DNA of 64,000 nt from RGIG8775 sp045128735 (GTDB taxonomy: Bacteria; Bacillota; Clostridia; Oscillospirales; CAG-272): assembly GCA_045128735.1 (NCBI GenBank), contig JBGVRT010000005.1, positions 10,758 through 74,757 on the forward strand. Reading direction: 5' to 3'. Each line of letters begins with the position of its first letter. The stretch's first letter is position 1. Shown here one piece after another: positions 1 to 10,002 of this stretch. Under the pieces are notes generated by a model. It was not told the DNA's origin and did not search any database. It saw nothing but the letters and a program-made list of their open reading frames with translations. Both the position numbers and the translations under genes were made by a program.

Positions 1-1
1 C

Positions 2-274
2 ATTCTTCACCCCATCACCAAAAAGCTAAACGAGGAGCGTGTCGTAAATAACTCGCTTCGCACAATGCTTTCCGAGGCACGCCGAGAATATTGGATGATG
101 GTAATGCTCGTTCTTGCAAACATCCCACTCCTTTACTGTATCAATAAGAGTTGGTACGATTCTCTGATGCACACCACTTTTGGCAAAATCGTTCTTGCCA
201 TCAGCGGCGTGGTGATTATTATAACGGCAATCCGTATGAACAAGCTTACAAAGCCCATAGAATACAAACGCTAA
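2..274 (+). CDS. TadB-like type II secretion F-domain membrane protein, C-terminal part
   Basis: The reading frame is open from the left edge, so only the last 90 residues are visible. They hold a basic region and two hydrophobic segments (starting near MMVMLVLANIPLLY and GKIVLAISGVVIIITAI), ending in a short charged tail, as in the C-terminus of TadB/GspF-type inner-membrane platform proteins of Tad pilus systems. The next gene is TadC-like and two pseudopilin-like genes follow, which supports this assignment. The start lies outside the window. Family placement is inference from membrane topology and neighbours; motifs are weak. Confidence 0.6.
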   Translation: MLHPITKKLNEERVVNNSLRTMLSEARREYWMMVMLVLANIPLLYCINKSWYDSLMHTTFGKIVLAISGVVIIITAIRMNKLTKPIEYKR

Positions 275-286
275 GGAGGATTGATT

Positions 287-1159
287 ATGGTAATATTTCA
301 AATTATGATCGGTCTTTTTGTTGCAATAGGTGTTGCGTTCGTTTGGGCAGACGTTGTAAAGCTCCCCACGATGAAGGCGTCAAAGGCGGCAAACAACCTC
401 GGAAAAAAAGGAAACAAAAAAACAAGCACCATTGACATCTACCTAAAAAACATTTCGGCAAAGCTGGCTGAAAAGATAAGGCTTAACGAATACAAAAAAG
501 ACCAACTCGCAACTGATCTTAAAACAGCGGGACTTAACATTACTCCCGAGGCGTATGTATCGGATGCGATTGTAAAGTCTGTAGCAATAGGCCTGCTTGC
601 AATTCCCGCGTTCTTTATTGTTAAAATTCTTGGCTTATTTATCATTTTTGTGGCTGTTGTAATGTATTTCAGCGAAATGAAAAAGGTCAGCAAGATGATT
701 ATCAAAAAGAAACAGAAGATTGAGTATGAGCTGCCACGTATGGTTTCTTCCATAGAAAAAACGATGAAGCACCAAAAAGGCGTTGTTTATGCTCTTGAAG
801 CGTTCAAAGATACGACTTGCCCCGAGTTAAAGGAAGAGCTTGAAATCACAATTGCGGATATGCGTTCCGGCAGTGAGTTTGATGCCCTTTCGAGGCTTGA
901 AAGCAGAGTTGGTTCACACGATATGCTTCTTGTGACCAAAGGATTGCGTGGAGCTTTGTACGGAGATGATATGTCTGTCTATTGGGCAACGATCTCTCTC
1001 CAACTATCTGCCGCACAGCAAGAAAAGCTCAAGGAACAAGCCCTTGGAGTTCCCAGAAAGGTGCGAAAGCTTTCCATGGCGCTTTTATTCTGCTTCATAC
1101 TCATCTACGTAGCCGTGCTCGGTCAAGTTTTGCTTGGCTCAATGGGCACGCTGTTCTAA
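287..1159 (+). CDS. TadC-like type II secretion system F-family membrane protein
   Basis: A 290-residue protein with an N-terminal membrane segment, a charged region, a hydrophobic pair near residues 100-130, a helical cytoplasmic domain rich in E/K, and a C-terminal membrane segment. This is the layout of TadC/GspF platform proteins, which sit in the inner membrane and couple the assembly ATPase to pilin insertion. The ATG at 287 is chosen over the upstream in-frame TTG at 281 because AGGAGG at 274-279 then has a spacing of 7. It lies 12 bases after the TadB-like gene. In such elements a Tad-like machine may build a conjugation or adhesion pilus; the ATPase would lie upstream, outside the window. 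Confidence 0.65.
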   Translation: MVIFQIMIGLFVAIGVAFVWADVVKLPTMKASKAANNLGKKGNKKTSTIDIYLKNISAKLAEKIRLNEYKKDQLATDLKTAGLNITPEAYVSDAIVKSVAIGLLAIPAFFIVKILGLFIIFVAVVMYFSEMKKVSKMIIKKKQKIEYELPRMVSSIEKTMKHQKGVVYALEAFKDTTCPELKEELEITIADMRSGSEFDALSRLESRVGSHDMLLVTKGLRGALYGDDMSVYWATISLQLSAAQQEKLKEQALGVPRKVRKLSMALLFCFILIYVAVLGQVLLGSMGTLF

Positions 1160-1172
1160 CGGAGGTGAGCAT

Positions 1173-1583
1173 ATGATAAAAGCACTAAAAAACAAAAAAG
1201 GTGAGGGTTATATCGATGTAGCGGTGGCGGTTCTCGTCATCGCTTTTATATTGGTGATCGTCATTAGTATTTGGTCGATGGTAACGCTCAAGCAGGATAT
1301 GAACTATATGTGCAACGAGCTTCTTGAAATTGCCACAGTCACGGGAAAGATCGGGCCGGAGGTAGAGGCAAGATTTGTTGAACTGTGTGCTGAGGTTGGC
1401 TTTACCCCAACGGTAGCTTTTTCGGCAAACTATTTTGAAACAGCATCAGGAAAGGTACAGCTTGGAGACGTAATTTCATGCACCCTTTCAACCGAAATGA
1501 CCTTTATGGGCTTTGGGGGCTTTGAACTCCCATTCGATGTAACGGTCACTCAATCGGGATTATCCCGAATTTATTGGAAATGA
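1173..1583 (+). CDS. DUF4320-like pseudopilin/TadE-like protein
   Basis: A 136-residue protein starting MIKALKNKKGEGYIDVAVAV, followed by one long hydrophobic helix and an extracellular domain of about 100 residues. The KKGEGYIDVAVAVL start matches the DUF4320 family of pilin-like proteins in Firmicutes conjugative elements and resembles TadE prepilins (short basic leader, one hydrophobic helix). GGAGGTG directly upstream decides the ATG at 1173. It likely supplies a minor subunit of the pilus made by the TadB/TadC-like platform upstream. Function is inferred. Confidence 0.65.
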   Translation: MIKALKNKKGEGYIDVAVAVLVIAFILVIVISIWSMVTLKQDMNYMCNELLEIATVTGKIGPEVEARFVELCAEVGFTPTVAFSANYFETASGKVQLGDVISCTLSTEMTFMGFGGFELPFDVTVTQSGLSRIYWK

Positions 1584-1584
1584 G

Positions 1585-2067
1585 GTGGTTATTATTAACG
1601 CTCTCAGAAACAAAAAAGGATTTAGCTACATCCTTGTATGCGTCATTATTATTTTTGTAGTAATGGTCGTATTCGTAGCTATGCAATACGCTTATGTTTA
1701 TCATATCGCAGAGGAACAGAAAAACGAAACACAACTAAAGCTGGATGGTTTTGTCACAAGAACGGCGGTGGAACAATACGATGCGCTGAAACAAGGTGAG
1801 GCGTGGGTAGATTACGTTGACAGAAACGATCTTGTTGACGGAGCCTATTACTTGCTCGGCTTCCCAACGATCATTACCTTGGAATACCGAGAGCCAATCG
1901 CCGTTGCAGGCAAATATTATATGTCAAGACCGACAATATATGCCCTTGCGGGAGATGCCTTCGGTGTCTACGTTCAGTATGAGATTGAAATACCGTATGA
2001 TCTGTTCGGGCGTGAGTTTTCTGTTGTTGTTCCCATTGAAATGGTAAGCAGATATGTAGTCAAATAA
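1585..2067 (+). CDS. pseudopilin/TadE-like protein, start codon uncertain
   Basis: About 158-160 residues: a short basic N-terminus (INALRNKKGFSYI), one hydrophobic helix and an extracellular domain, paralogous in layout to the preceding protein. The start is odd. The only standard codon near the front is GTG at 1585, but it lies inside the likely ribosome binding site (GAGGTGG, 1582-1588). By analogy with MIKALKNKKG of the neighbour, the ATT at 1591 (IINALRNKKG) would be the matching start, 5 bases after GAGG. ATT starts are rare, so both options remain open. Probably a second minor pilin. Confidence 0.6.
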   Translation: MVIINALRNKKGFSYILVCVIIIFVVMVVFVAMQYAYVYHIAEEQKNETQLKLDGFVTRTAVEQYDALKQGEAWVDYVDRNDLVDGAYYLLGFPTIITLEYREPIAVAGKYYMSRPTIYALAGDAFGVYVQYEIEIPYDLFGREFSVVVPIEMVSRYVVK

Positions 2068-2077
2068 AGGAGGAAAT

Positions 2078-2407
2078 ATGAGTAGAACGCAAAAAATCAT
2101 TTTCTGTGTTGTGGGTTTGCTCGGTGCTGTTGCCATCATAATCGGCGGAATAGTTTTATCGTCGGATGATGATAAAACTCCCGATGAAACCGATCCCCCT
2201 GCAATTTCAGATACAAACGACGAGACAAGCGCTCCCGTCGTTCCAGATATCAGACCAAATACCAATGACGATAAAAAACAGCACCAAGACCGTCCCGGTG
2301 ATATTCATATCGACATTGAAGAAAAGAACGAAGAATCTACAAGGAATGAGGATCCTGCCGTTGAAGGTGAGGTAGTAATCATTCCGGGTGTTAAGGAGGA
2401 CGACTAA
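2078..2407 (+). CDS. small single-pass membrane protein, unknown function
   Basis: A 109-residue protein with an N-terminal signal-anchor (about residues 6-28) followed by an acidic, Asp/Pro/Thr-rich tail with no clear fold. A good AAGGAGG precedes the ATG, and its stop overlaps the next ATG by one base (TAATG), implying translational coupling to the giant secreted protein. Such small anchored proteins are common in conjugation operons of Clostridia. I do not recognise a function. Confidence 0.7.
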   Translation: MSRTQKIIFCVVGLLGAVAIIIGGIVLSSDDDKTPDETDPPAISDTNDETSAPVVPDIRPNTNDDKKQHQDRPGDIHIDIEEKNEESTRNEDPAVEGEVVIIPGVKEDD

Positions 2408-5400
2408 TGAGAAAACACTTTTCTAAGATAATAGCGATGCTTTTGGTTGTCATAACCTTGGTATCACTTTGCGTTGTGCCTGCTTCTGCTGCGGGCAGTT
2501 ATCCTATGAGCTGTTCCATTTATTATAAGGATGAAAGCGGTAAGCAGGTAGCGACAACCAAGACCTTCTCGATGAACGCGGCAGATACCACCGCACAGCA
2601 GACGAAATATTATTCGCCTACTGTGTCGGGTTATGCGCTTAAAAACAGTAGCGATTCGTATGTAACCTACGCGATGATGGACAAGAGCTTTCCCGCCTCT
2701 AACTACGTTAGAAACGGTACTGCGACCTACACCGTATATTACGTTAAGACCGCAAGCTCGACGATCACCTATCAGTATGAAGATAGAAGCGGTACGGCAG
2801 CCCCCACAAAGACGGTAACGGGTAAGCAGGGTGCGAGCTTCTCCGTAACCTCGCCTACTGTTACGGGCTACACGCCGAACAGAACTACCGTAACGGGAAC
2901 TTACGGTGATGGTAACCACAGCGTTTATTACTATGAGAAATCCTACACCATTTCCTACAATGCAAATGGCGGTAGTGGAGCGCCGAGCTCTCAGACAAAG
3001 TGGCATACCACCAACCTTACACTTTCCTCAACCAAGCCTACACGCACGGGTTATACCTTCCAAGGTTGGAGCACTTCAAGCAGTGCAACAAGTGCATCGT
3101 ATAGCGCGGGAGGAACATTTTCAACCAATGCGAATACAACTTTGTATGCGGTGTGGGCAAAGAACAAATACACCATTTCCTTTAATGCTAATGGTGGTAG
3201 CGGTGCTCCCTCAAGTCAGACCAAAACCTACGGGCTTGATCTTACGCTGTCATCCACAACGCCTACGCGAAGCGGATACACCTTTAAGGGATGGGGAACC
3301 TCAAGCTCCTCGACAACTGCATCTTATCAGCCGGGCGGGAAGTACACTTCCAATTCGTCTGCAACCTTGTATGCGGTTTGGGAGAGTAACGCCCCAACGA
3401 CCTATACTGTAAGTTATAACGCAAACGGCGGTAGCGGCGCGCCTGCAAGCCAGACAAAGACTCACGGAGTAACACTGACACTCTCCTCCACAAAGCCGAC
3501 AAGAAGCGGATATACCTTCCTCGGTTGGTCAACCTCAAGTTCTGCCACAAGCGCATCGTATAGTGCGGGTGGTTCTTATTCTACCAACGCATCTTGCACG
3601 ATGTATGCCGTATGGTCTTGTAGCCATTCATCTACTTCACAGCACTATGTCACGGGGTGTGATTGGGAGCGTACTTGTAATAACTGCGGAGTTGTAACCG
3701 CGACAGGTACTACCCACGGCCCGTATAGCTACAGCGATTGGGTATATTATTCCACAAGTCAGCACCGTAGAACCAAGAGCTGTGATTACGGTGATTATTC
3801 CACCTATGAGTACGGCTCTCACTCCAAGACTACCGAATACGAGCAATACAGTTCTACGCAGCATAAGTATTATAGTTATTGCTCCACTTGTGCTTCTATG
3901 ATCGGCTCTGCAAGCTACGAGGCACACGATTTCACAAGCACTACCTCGGGAGGTAAGACCGTATCGGTTTGTAACGATTGCGGCTATACCAAAGAGACAG
4001 TACAGACCTATACCGTTAGTTATAACGCAAACGGTGGTAGCGGTGCGCCGAGTTCACAGACCAAGACCTACGGTGTAACTCTTACACTTTCCTCGGTAGT
4101 TCCTACCCGAAGCGGTTATACCTTTATGGGTTGGGGTGCTACAAGCTCTTCTACTTCCGCATCTTATTCTGCGGGCGGTAGTTATACCAGCAATTCATCT
4201 ATCACTCTTTACGCAATTTGGAGCTGCCCTCATTCTTCCGCAACACAGAACTATGTAACGGGTTGCGATTGGCAGAGAGTTTGTAACACTTGCGGAACTA
4301 TCCTTTCTACGGGAACTACACACGGCCCGTACACGTATTCGGCGTGGGAGTATTATTCTACAAGTCAGCACCTCAGATATAAAAACTGTGACTACGGTGA
4401 TTATTCCGAGGCACAGTATCAAGGTCACTCTCTCACTACCAAGTTTGAGCAGTACACTGCATCACAGCACAAGTATTATTCATATTGCTCAGAGTGTGAC
4501 AGTATGGTAGGAACCTCTAATACCGAAGCACATTCCTTTACCTCAACCGAGAGTAACGGAAATATCATCTATACCTGCTCCGAGTGTGGATATTCCTATT
4601 CTGTGAAGAAAACCTATACCGTTTCCTTTAACGCAAACGGCGGTATCAATCCTCCCTCAAGTCAGACGAAGATACACGGTGAAACCTTGACGCTCTCTTC
4701 TTCTGTCCCCACAAGGGACGGATATGATTTCAAGGGTTGGTCTACTTCAAGCTCTGCGACGAGTGCGACTTACGCGGCAGGCGGCAGTTATACCTCTAAT
4801 GCAAATACAACGCTCTATGCTGTGTGGCAAAAGACGATCTTTACTGTGTCGTATAATGCCAACGGAGGTAGCGGTGCGCCTGCTTCACAGACAAAGACAA
4901 TCGGGCAGAGTGTAACGATCTCCACGGTTCAGCCTACAAGGACTAATCACGCCTTTATGGGTTGGGCAACGTCGAGTACGGCAACCACCCCCGAGTATTA
5001 CGGCGGCGAGATCTATTATGCCGATGCTTCTGTTACTCTTTACGCAGTATGGATCGAGCGAAACTACGACTTCTCGGTATCCAACCTTTCAATCACACCC
5101 ACTGAGGTTTATCAGTACGAAAAGGTAGGTATTACCTTCAGAGCAGACAGTTGGGATAAGAATCTTCCTTACGACGATATTCCCGTCGAGGTACTGTTGA
5201 ATGGCTCCGTTATCTATTCCACCACGGTGGATTTTGTAAAGTACGGAGTTCAGAACTTCACTTTAGACCTTAACATAGGAGCACTTCTCGGTCAGCAGAC
5301 CATCGTTGTGCGAGTGAATTGGGCAGACCACAATAATGAAACGAGAACCACAAACAATTCTGTATCTACAACATTCAATGTTAAGAAGCTCATTGAAACT

Positions 5401-6363
5401 GCCACCCAGAGTGTAACGGTCAATGGAGAGTATGTCGAAGGCTTTGAGGTTATTTCGACCTTCTACGTGACCAATGAAGCAGCAAGCGATATTATTCCGA
5501 GCGATGGCGTATCATTCGATTTCGTTGTTTATTCAATGAATGGTAGCTCTCAGAATGTTGTAAGTCAGCAGACTTGGGAGAACGTAGTTATCCCTGCAAA
5601 CGGAACAAACCTCGTGTATTTTAAGTGGCGTGTACCCGCAGGAAGTGCAGGTACGACCTACTTCTGTAAGGGCACGATCAATCCCGGCAGAATGGCTAAC
5701 GAGAGCAACAGCGCAAATAACACCACCGAGTTTGCCGTATTAGCACAAAGCATTGCTACCTCTCAAACGCCAAACACGCGGTATGAAGACAAAGCACCAT
5801 CAGGATATAACGCAAACGTCACCGCCCCCACAACAAAAGCAGGCACAGCCACTTGGAATATGTGGGTATATGAAGGCGGTAGACTTGTTCTGAAAAATTA
5901 CGGTATTTCGGTAACGAGCGTAAATCCCGAGGTTTCGCCGAGTGCAAATTGTTCGACTGCGATAAAGGTCGGAAACGTATGGACAATGAAATCGGGATAT
6001 GGAATCACGCTGAATTGGGCACCCAATATCGTGTCTAAGTCCGGCTGTGTAATGCCGAGCAGCGATGCCTATACCTCACCTCAAAACGTCTATGCAACCT
6101 TTTCGGAGTTTGGATATTCAACGGCAAGCGATAAATACAGGACGCTTGAATCAGTCGGCGGCTCATACAAGTTTGAAGCAAACGCTGATGCCGATGGTAA
6201 CGAGCGTTTGCACTTCATCCCCGTTTATGTAGAAAACGGCAATTATATTGTATCTGTTACGGCAACACAGATATGGACACCGGCAGGTATGATTACTGCA
6301 ACAAGAAATACGAACACGATCAATATAGACGGTACGATCTATGACGATTGGTATCAGGGATAA
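2407..6363 (+). CDS. giant secreted InlB-repeat (Listeria-Bacteroides repeat) protein with MucBP-like and CARDB-like regions
   Basis: A 1318-residue exported protein. Residues 1-29 are a signal peptide ending in an ASA-A type site. A MucBP-like stretch lies near 118-178. Six InlB B-repeats (Flg_new type; YNANGGSGAPSSQTK... GYTF.GW) begin near residues 180, 255, 333, 535, 737 and 812. Two Cys-rich modules of about 130 residues (C.HSS..Q.YVTGCDW.R.CN.CG) at about 405-533 and 607-735 separate them and are close copies. From about 888 there is a CARDB-like region, then a C-terminal domain. No LPXTG, GW or membrane anchor is seen, so it is either released or held by the pilus. It sits inside the conjugation operon, which suggests a role in mating-pair adhesion. 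Confidence 0.85.
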   Translation: MRKHFSKIIAMLLVVITLVSLCVVPASAAGSYPMSCSIYYKDESGKQVATTKTFSMNAADTTAQQTKYYSPTVSGYALKNSSDSYVTYAMMDKSFPASNYVRNGTATYTVYYVKTASSTITYQYEDRSGTAAPTKTVTGKQGASFSVTSPTVTGYTPNRTTVTGTYGDGNHSVYYYEKSYTISYNANGGSGAPSSQTKWHTTNLTLSSTKPTRTGYTFQGWSTSSSATSASYSAGGTFSTNANTTLYAVWAKNKYTISFNANGGSGAPSSQTKTYGLDLTLSSTTPTRSGYTFKGWGTSSSSTTASYQPGGKYTSNSSATLYAVWESNAPTTYTVSYNANGGSGAPASQTKTHGVTLTLSSTKPTRSGYTFLGWSTSSSATSASYSAGGSYSTNASCTMYAVWSCSHSSTSQHYVTGCDWERTCNNCGVVTATGTTHGPYSYSDWVYYSTSQHRRTKSCDYGDYSTYEYGSHSKTTEYEQYSSTQHKYYSYCSTCASMIGSASYEAHDFTSTTSGGKTVSVCNDCGYTKETVQTYTVSYNANGGSGAPSSQTKTYGVTLTLSSVVPTRSGYTFMGWGATSSSTSASYSAGGSYTSNSSITLYAIWSCPHSSATQNYVTGCDWQRVCNTCGTILSTGTTHGPYTYSAWEYYSTSQHLRYKNCDYGDYSEAQYQGHSLTTKFEQYTASQHKYYSYCSECDSMVGTSNTEAHSFTSTESNGNIIYTCSECGYSYSVKKTYTVSFNANGGINPPSSQTKIHGETLTLSSSVPTRDGYDFKGWSTSSSATSATYAAGGSYTSNANTTLYAVWQKTIFTVSYNANGGSGAPASQTKTIGQSVTISTVQPTRTNHAFMGWATSSTATTPEYYGGEIYYADASVTLYAVWIERNYDFSVSNLSITPTEVYQYEKVGITFRADSWDKNLPYDDIPVEVLLNGSVIYSTTVDFVKYGVQNFTLDLNIGALLGQQTIVVRVNWADHNNETRTTNNSVSTTFNVKKLIETATQSVTVNGEYVEGFEVISTFYVTNEAASDIIPSDGVSFDFVVYSMNGSSQNVVSQQTWENVVIPANGTNLVYFKWRVPAGSAGTTYFCKGTINPGRMANESNSANNTTEFAVLAQSIATSQTPNTRYEDKAPSGYNANVTAPTTKAGTATWNMWVYEGGRLVLKNYGISVTSVNPEVSPSANCSTAIKVGNVWTMKSGYGITLNWAPNIVSKSGCVMPSSDAYTSPQNVYATFSEFGYSTASDKYRTLESVGGSYKFEANADADGNERLHFIPVYVENGNYIVSVTATQIWTPAGMITATRNTNTINIDGTIYDDWYQG

Positions 6364-6373
6364 GGAGATGTCT

Positions 6374-7117
6374 ATGGGCGAAGAAAAAACAAACAATGTC
6401 TTGATTCCAATGAAGCTTGAACGGTTAGCGCTATGGACGGAACGAAGCTTATTCACCGAGCAAGGCGAAGCGGAAAAAGGCTTTATGGGATATGTAAAAG
6501 GCAATTTTGAGGACACGATTCGCCGTATGGATAACGTGGCTTGGTTGCGAAAGGTTGATGATTCATCCGCTTTTCACAATGAGTTTGAAGCCCTTTTTCA
6601 TTTTCTTGAAAGCAAGGCTGCGGGATATGTACTCCGTAGCCTTGCAGACAGTACGAAATTCTGCAAAGACAAGCTGCACGAACATATCCCGTATTCCTTT
6701 GGGCGTGAATGTTGGGGGTGGCGTGTTATGACAAACGAGTACGTTTGGTATATCGCACTTACCCCTTGGAATACCAAGCACAGCTTTATGTTGTACTGTT
6801 ATCACAGAAAAATGCTGATGAGTGCCCTTGCAAAAGCGAAAGGACTTCCCGAAACCTGTTACGGTGTACTGATTTATACGGGTGAGTGTATCCGTATTCG
6901 CTTTGGCGCGGACCGCTACGAGGCACTGCCTCAATTTTCAAACAAAGCACTTGAAAATCGAGGATATGCAAACGAGCAGAATGAAGCAAGCGGCATTACA
7001 CCTGCACAAGTCGCGGCTATGGAGAATGGTGTTATTTATGGGTGGGATTCTCCTTATGCCAATCCCAACAACTATGATTTTAACGGTCATTATTGTATAG
7101 CTGAAATGGAGGGATAA
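6374..7117 (+). CDS. conserved hypothetical protein of the conjugation operon
   Basis: A 247-residue soluble protein without signal peptide or membrane segment, rich in aromatic residues. TAAGGAGA just before sets the ATG at 6374; the upstream in-frame ATG at 6368 overlaps the ribosome binding site. It lies between the secreted repeat protein and the PrgI-like gene, one base before the latter, so it is co-translated with the conjugation core. I do not recognise the family. Confidence 0.6.
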   Translation: MGEEKTNNVLIPMKLERLALWTERSLFTEQGEAEKGFMGYVKGNFEDTIRRMDNVAWLRKVDDSSAFHNEFEALFHFLESKAAGYVLRSLADSTKFCKDKLHEHIPYSFGRECWGWRVMTNEYVWYIALTPWNTKHSFMLYCYHRKMLMSALAKAKGLPETCYGVLIYTGECIRIRFGADRYEALPQFSNKALENRGYANEQNEASGITPAQVAAMENGVIYGWDSPYANPNNYDFNGHYCIAEMEG

Positions 7118-7118
7118 T

Positions 7119-7496
7119 ATGAGCAAGCAGAACGAGCATGACATCTATCTCATTCCTCCCAATTTCATTGAAGGCGGTACGGTCTTTGGAGGTATGCTCA
7201 AGCTCAGGAACGTAATAGAAGCAGGAATTATTGCTTTGATTATCGGATTCCCGATTTGTATGCTCGGCGTCTCTCTTACAGCCAAAATCGTTATTCTGTG
7301 CCTGACGGCTTTACCCATCGGTATTTTTGCGGTCATAGGCATATATGGTGAGGCTCTTTCGTCCTTTGTATTTAACTTTTTCAAGTTTCTGAAATTACGG
7401 CGCGTGTTACAAAAACCTATTCCCGAACCGGAGCACGTGAAAACAGAAGAAGAGCCTATACCCGAAAAACCGGAAATTGACTGCTATCGTTGGTAG
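7119..7496 (+). CDS. PrgI/VirB3-like conjugal transfer membrane protein
   Basis: A 125-residue protein with a short N-terminal segment containing IPPNF, two adjacent hydrophobic helices (about residues 34-75) and a Pro/Glu-rich cytoplasmic tail. The IPPNF/GG...R..IEAG pattern and position directly before virB4 are typical of PrgI-type VirB3 homologues in Gram-positive type IV secretion. Known role of the family: a small inner-membrane subunit that works with VirB4. Assignment rests mainly on topology and synteny. Confidence 0.7.
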   Translation: MSKQNEHDIYLIPPNFIEGGTVFGGMLKLRNVIEAGIIALIIGFPICMLGVSLTAKIVILCLTALPIGIFAVIGIYGEALSSFVFNFFKFLKLRRVLQKPIPEPEHVKTEEEPIPEKPEIDCYRW

Positions 7497-7510
7497 CGGA
7501 AAGGAGTTCT

Positions 7511-9985
7511 ATGTCAAACAACCACCCAAAGCAAGCAGCGGAAACAAAATATCTCAATCCCATCGCAGAATATCTGCCTATTGAAAAAATAGCCAATGGG
7601 ATCATTTATACAAGGGATCACCGCTACGTCAAAATTGTAGAGGTGATCCCTATAAACTTTATGCTTCGCAGTCCGAGAGAACAGCGAAGCATTATTTATT
7701 CCTTCATATCCTATCTGAAAATCAGTCCGGTCAAGGTTCAATTTAAGGTGCTTACCAAGCGTGCCGATATCAACCGACACGTAGAAATGATACACCGAGA
7801 AATGGAACGAGAGACAGATGAGCATTGCAAAATGCTTCAGGAGGATTACCTTGATCTGATTGATCGTCTCGGCTCTCGTGAGGCAACGACAAGACGTTTT
7901 TTCATTGCCTTTGAGCACGAACAGATCGGCGCTCGCAGAGGAAACGAGGAAGCAGAAGCAATTGCCTCCTTGCAAACGACAGCAAGAACCGCTGTTAATT
8001 ATCTCAAGCAATGCGGAAATGAAGTTCTCGTGCCGGACAATGAGGATGAATTCTTGGCAGAGGTATTATACAGCGTTCTTTGTAGGCAAACGAGCAATAA
8101 AGTTCCGCTTTCAAAGCGTGTTCAGCAAGTAATTACCGAATACGTTGCGGCGGATAAAAGCACGTTGGACATTCCTTGCACGGAATTTATAGCACCGCAG
8201 ATCTTGGATATGACACACAGCAAATATGTTTGTGTGGACGGACAGTATCAATCCTATCTTCTCGTCCCCTCACAAGGTTATAAGGCGCAAGTAGCGGCAG
8301 GTTGGCTGAGCTTGCTTATCAATGCCGGAGACGGTATTGACGTAGACCTGTTCCTCTCCAAGCAACCGAAGGAGAGAATGGTGCAAAAGCTCGGTCAACA
8401 GCTCCGTATCAACCATTCCAAAATCAAGGAAGTCAGCGATACCAATACCGACTATGACAATCTTGACGATGCGATTCGCAGCGGCTATTTTCTGAAGGAC
8501 GGACTTGCGGAAAATGAGGATTTCTACTATATGAATCTGCTGATAACTATCACAGCTTCAAGTGTTGAGGAGCTGGAATGGCGCGAACGGGAAATGAAAA
8601 AGCTCTTACTTTCTCACGACATCAGCACGACCTCGTGTATCTTTCGTGAAGAGCAAGCCTTCCTTTCTTCCTTGCCTCTCGTTTCTCTTGAAAAGCATCT
8701 GTATGAGAGATCAAAGCGGAATGTACTTACAAGAGGTGCCGCAAGCTGTTATCCTTTCGTCAGCTTTGAAATGTGCGACGATAACGGTATTTTGCTTGGC
8801 GTCAACAAGTTCAACAATTCGCTCACCATAGTGGATATTTTCAATTCAATGGTATATAAGAACGCTAACATATCTATTCTCGGCACATCAGGCGCGGGAA
8901 AAACCTTTCTTATGCAGCTGATGGCGCTCCGTATGAGGCGAAAAGGTATCCAAGTATTTATTGTAGCACCATTGAAGGGACACGAATTTTACCGTGCCTG
9001 TCAGAATATCGGCGGCGAGTTTATACAGATCTCTCCCGCATCGAAAAACTGTATCAACGTCATGGAAATACGAAAGTCGGACAAAACGGCTGACGAACTG
9101 CTTGACGGAGTTGTGATTGAAAAGTCGGCATTGGCATCCAAGATTCAGAGATTGCACATCTTTTTCAGCCTGCTCATCCCCGATATGACGCACGAAGAAA
9201 AGCAGTTGCTCGACGATGCTCTCATTAAGACTTATGAGGAAAAAGGAATTACCCACGACAACGAATCACTCATTTCTCCCGACAATCCGGAAGAATATCG
9301 CAAGATGCCTGTACTCGGAGATCTTTACGAAACCCTTGCAACAGATAAGCAAACCAAGCGTCTCGCCAACATTCTCAACCGTTTGGTAAACGGCTCTGCA
9401 AGCACCTTTTCTCAGCAGACCAACGTGAATCTCGAAAACAAATATACGGTCTTGGATATATCCGAGCTTAGCGGAGATCTACTTCCCGTAGGTATGTTCG
9501 TGGCACTTGACTACGTTTGGGATAAAGCAAAGGAAAACAGAACGGTTGAAAAAGCCATCTATATCGACGAGTGTTGGCAACTCATCGGTGGCACGGGAAA
9601 TCACCTTGCCGCAGAATTTGTGCTTGAAATCTTCAAAATCATTCGCGGTTACGGCGGCTCTGCCGTATGTGCAACGCAGGACCTTAACGACTTCTTTGCT
9701 CTTGATGACGGCAAGTACGGAAAAGGCATTATCAACAACTGCAAAACAAAAATCGTTCTTAACCTTGAGGATGAGGAAGCGCAACGAGTACAATCCATAC
9801 TCCGCCTATCAGAAGCCGAGCTTATGGAAATAACCCACTTCGAGCGCGGTAACGGACTTATCAGCACAAACAATAATAACATTTCGGTCGAGTTCAAATG
9901 TAGTGAACTTGAAAAGAATCTTATCACAACAGACCGCCGTGAGCTTCAGGAGATTTTGAAGCAGAAAACGGCGGTGCCCTCATAA
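7511..9985 (+). CDS. VirB4/TraE-family conjugation ATPase
   Basis: An 824-residue type IV secretion ATPase. The Walker A motif GTSGAGKT is at residues 458-465 and the Walker B motif IYIDE at 683-687; the N-terminal 450 residues match the usual substrate-side domain of VirB4. AAGGAG before ATG 7511 sets the start (an in-frame TTG at 7490 lies in the previous gene). VirB4 drives assembly of the conjugation channel at the inner membrane. It follows the PrgI-like gene, the standard order in Firmicutes elements, and is the firmest evidence that this window encodes a transfer apparatus. Confidence 0.92.
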   Translation: MSNNHPKQAAETKYLNPIAEYLPIEKIANGIIYTRDHRYVKIVEVIPINFMLRSPREQRSIIYSFISYLKISPVKVQFKVLTKRADINRHVEMIHREMERETDEHCKMLQEDYLDLIDRLGSREATTRRFFIAFEHEQIGARRGNEEAEAIASLQTTARTAVNYLKQCGNEVLVPDNEDEFLAEVLYSVLCRQTSNKVPLSKRVQQVITEYVAADKSTLDIPCTEFIAPQILDMTHSKYVCVDGQYQSYLLVPSQGYKAQVAAGWLSLLINAGDGIDVDLFLSKQPKERMVQKLGQQLRINHSKIKEVSDTNTDYDNLDDAIRSGYFLKDGLAENEDFYYMNLLITITASSVEELEWREREMKKLLLSHDISTTSCIFREEQAFLSSLPLVSLEKHLYERSKRNVLTRGAASCYPFVSFEMCDDNGILLGVNKFNNSLTIVDIFNSMVYKNANISILGTSGAGKTFLMQLMALRMRRKGIQVFIVAPLKGHEFYRACQNIGGEFIQISPASKNCINVMEIRKSDKTADELLDGVVIEKSALASKIQRLHIFFSLLIPDMTHEEKQLLDDALIKTYEEKGITHDNESLISPDNPEEYRKMPVLGDLYETLATDKQTKRLANILNRLVNGSASTFSQQTNVNLENKYTVLDISELSGDLLPVGMFVALDYVWDKAKENRTVEKAIYIDECWQLIGGTGNHLAAEFVLEIFKIIRGYGGSAVCATQDLNDFFALDDGKYGKGIINNCKTKIVLNLEDEEAQRVQSILRLSEAELMEITHFERGNGLISTNNNNISVEFKCSELEKNLITTDRRELQEILKQKTAVPS

Positions 9986-10002
9986 AAAAGGAGATATTGC
10001 GT

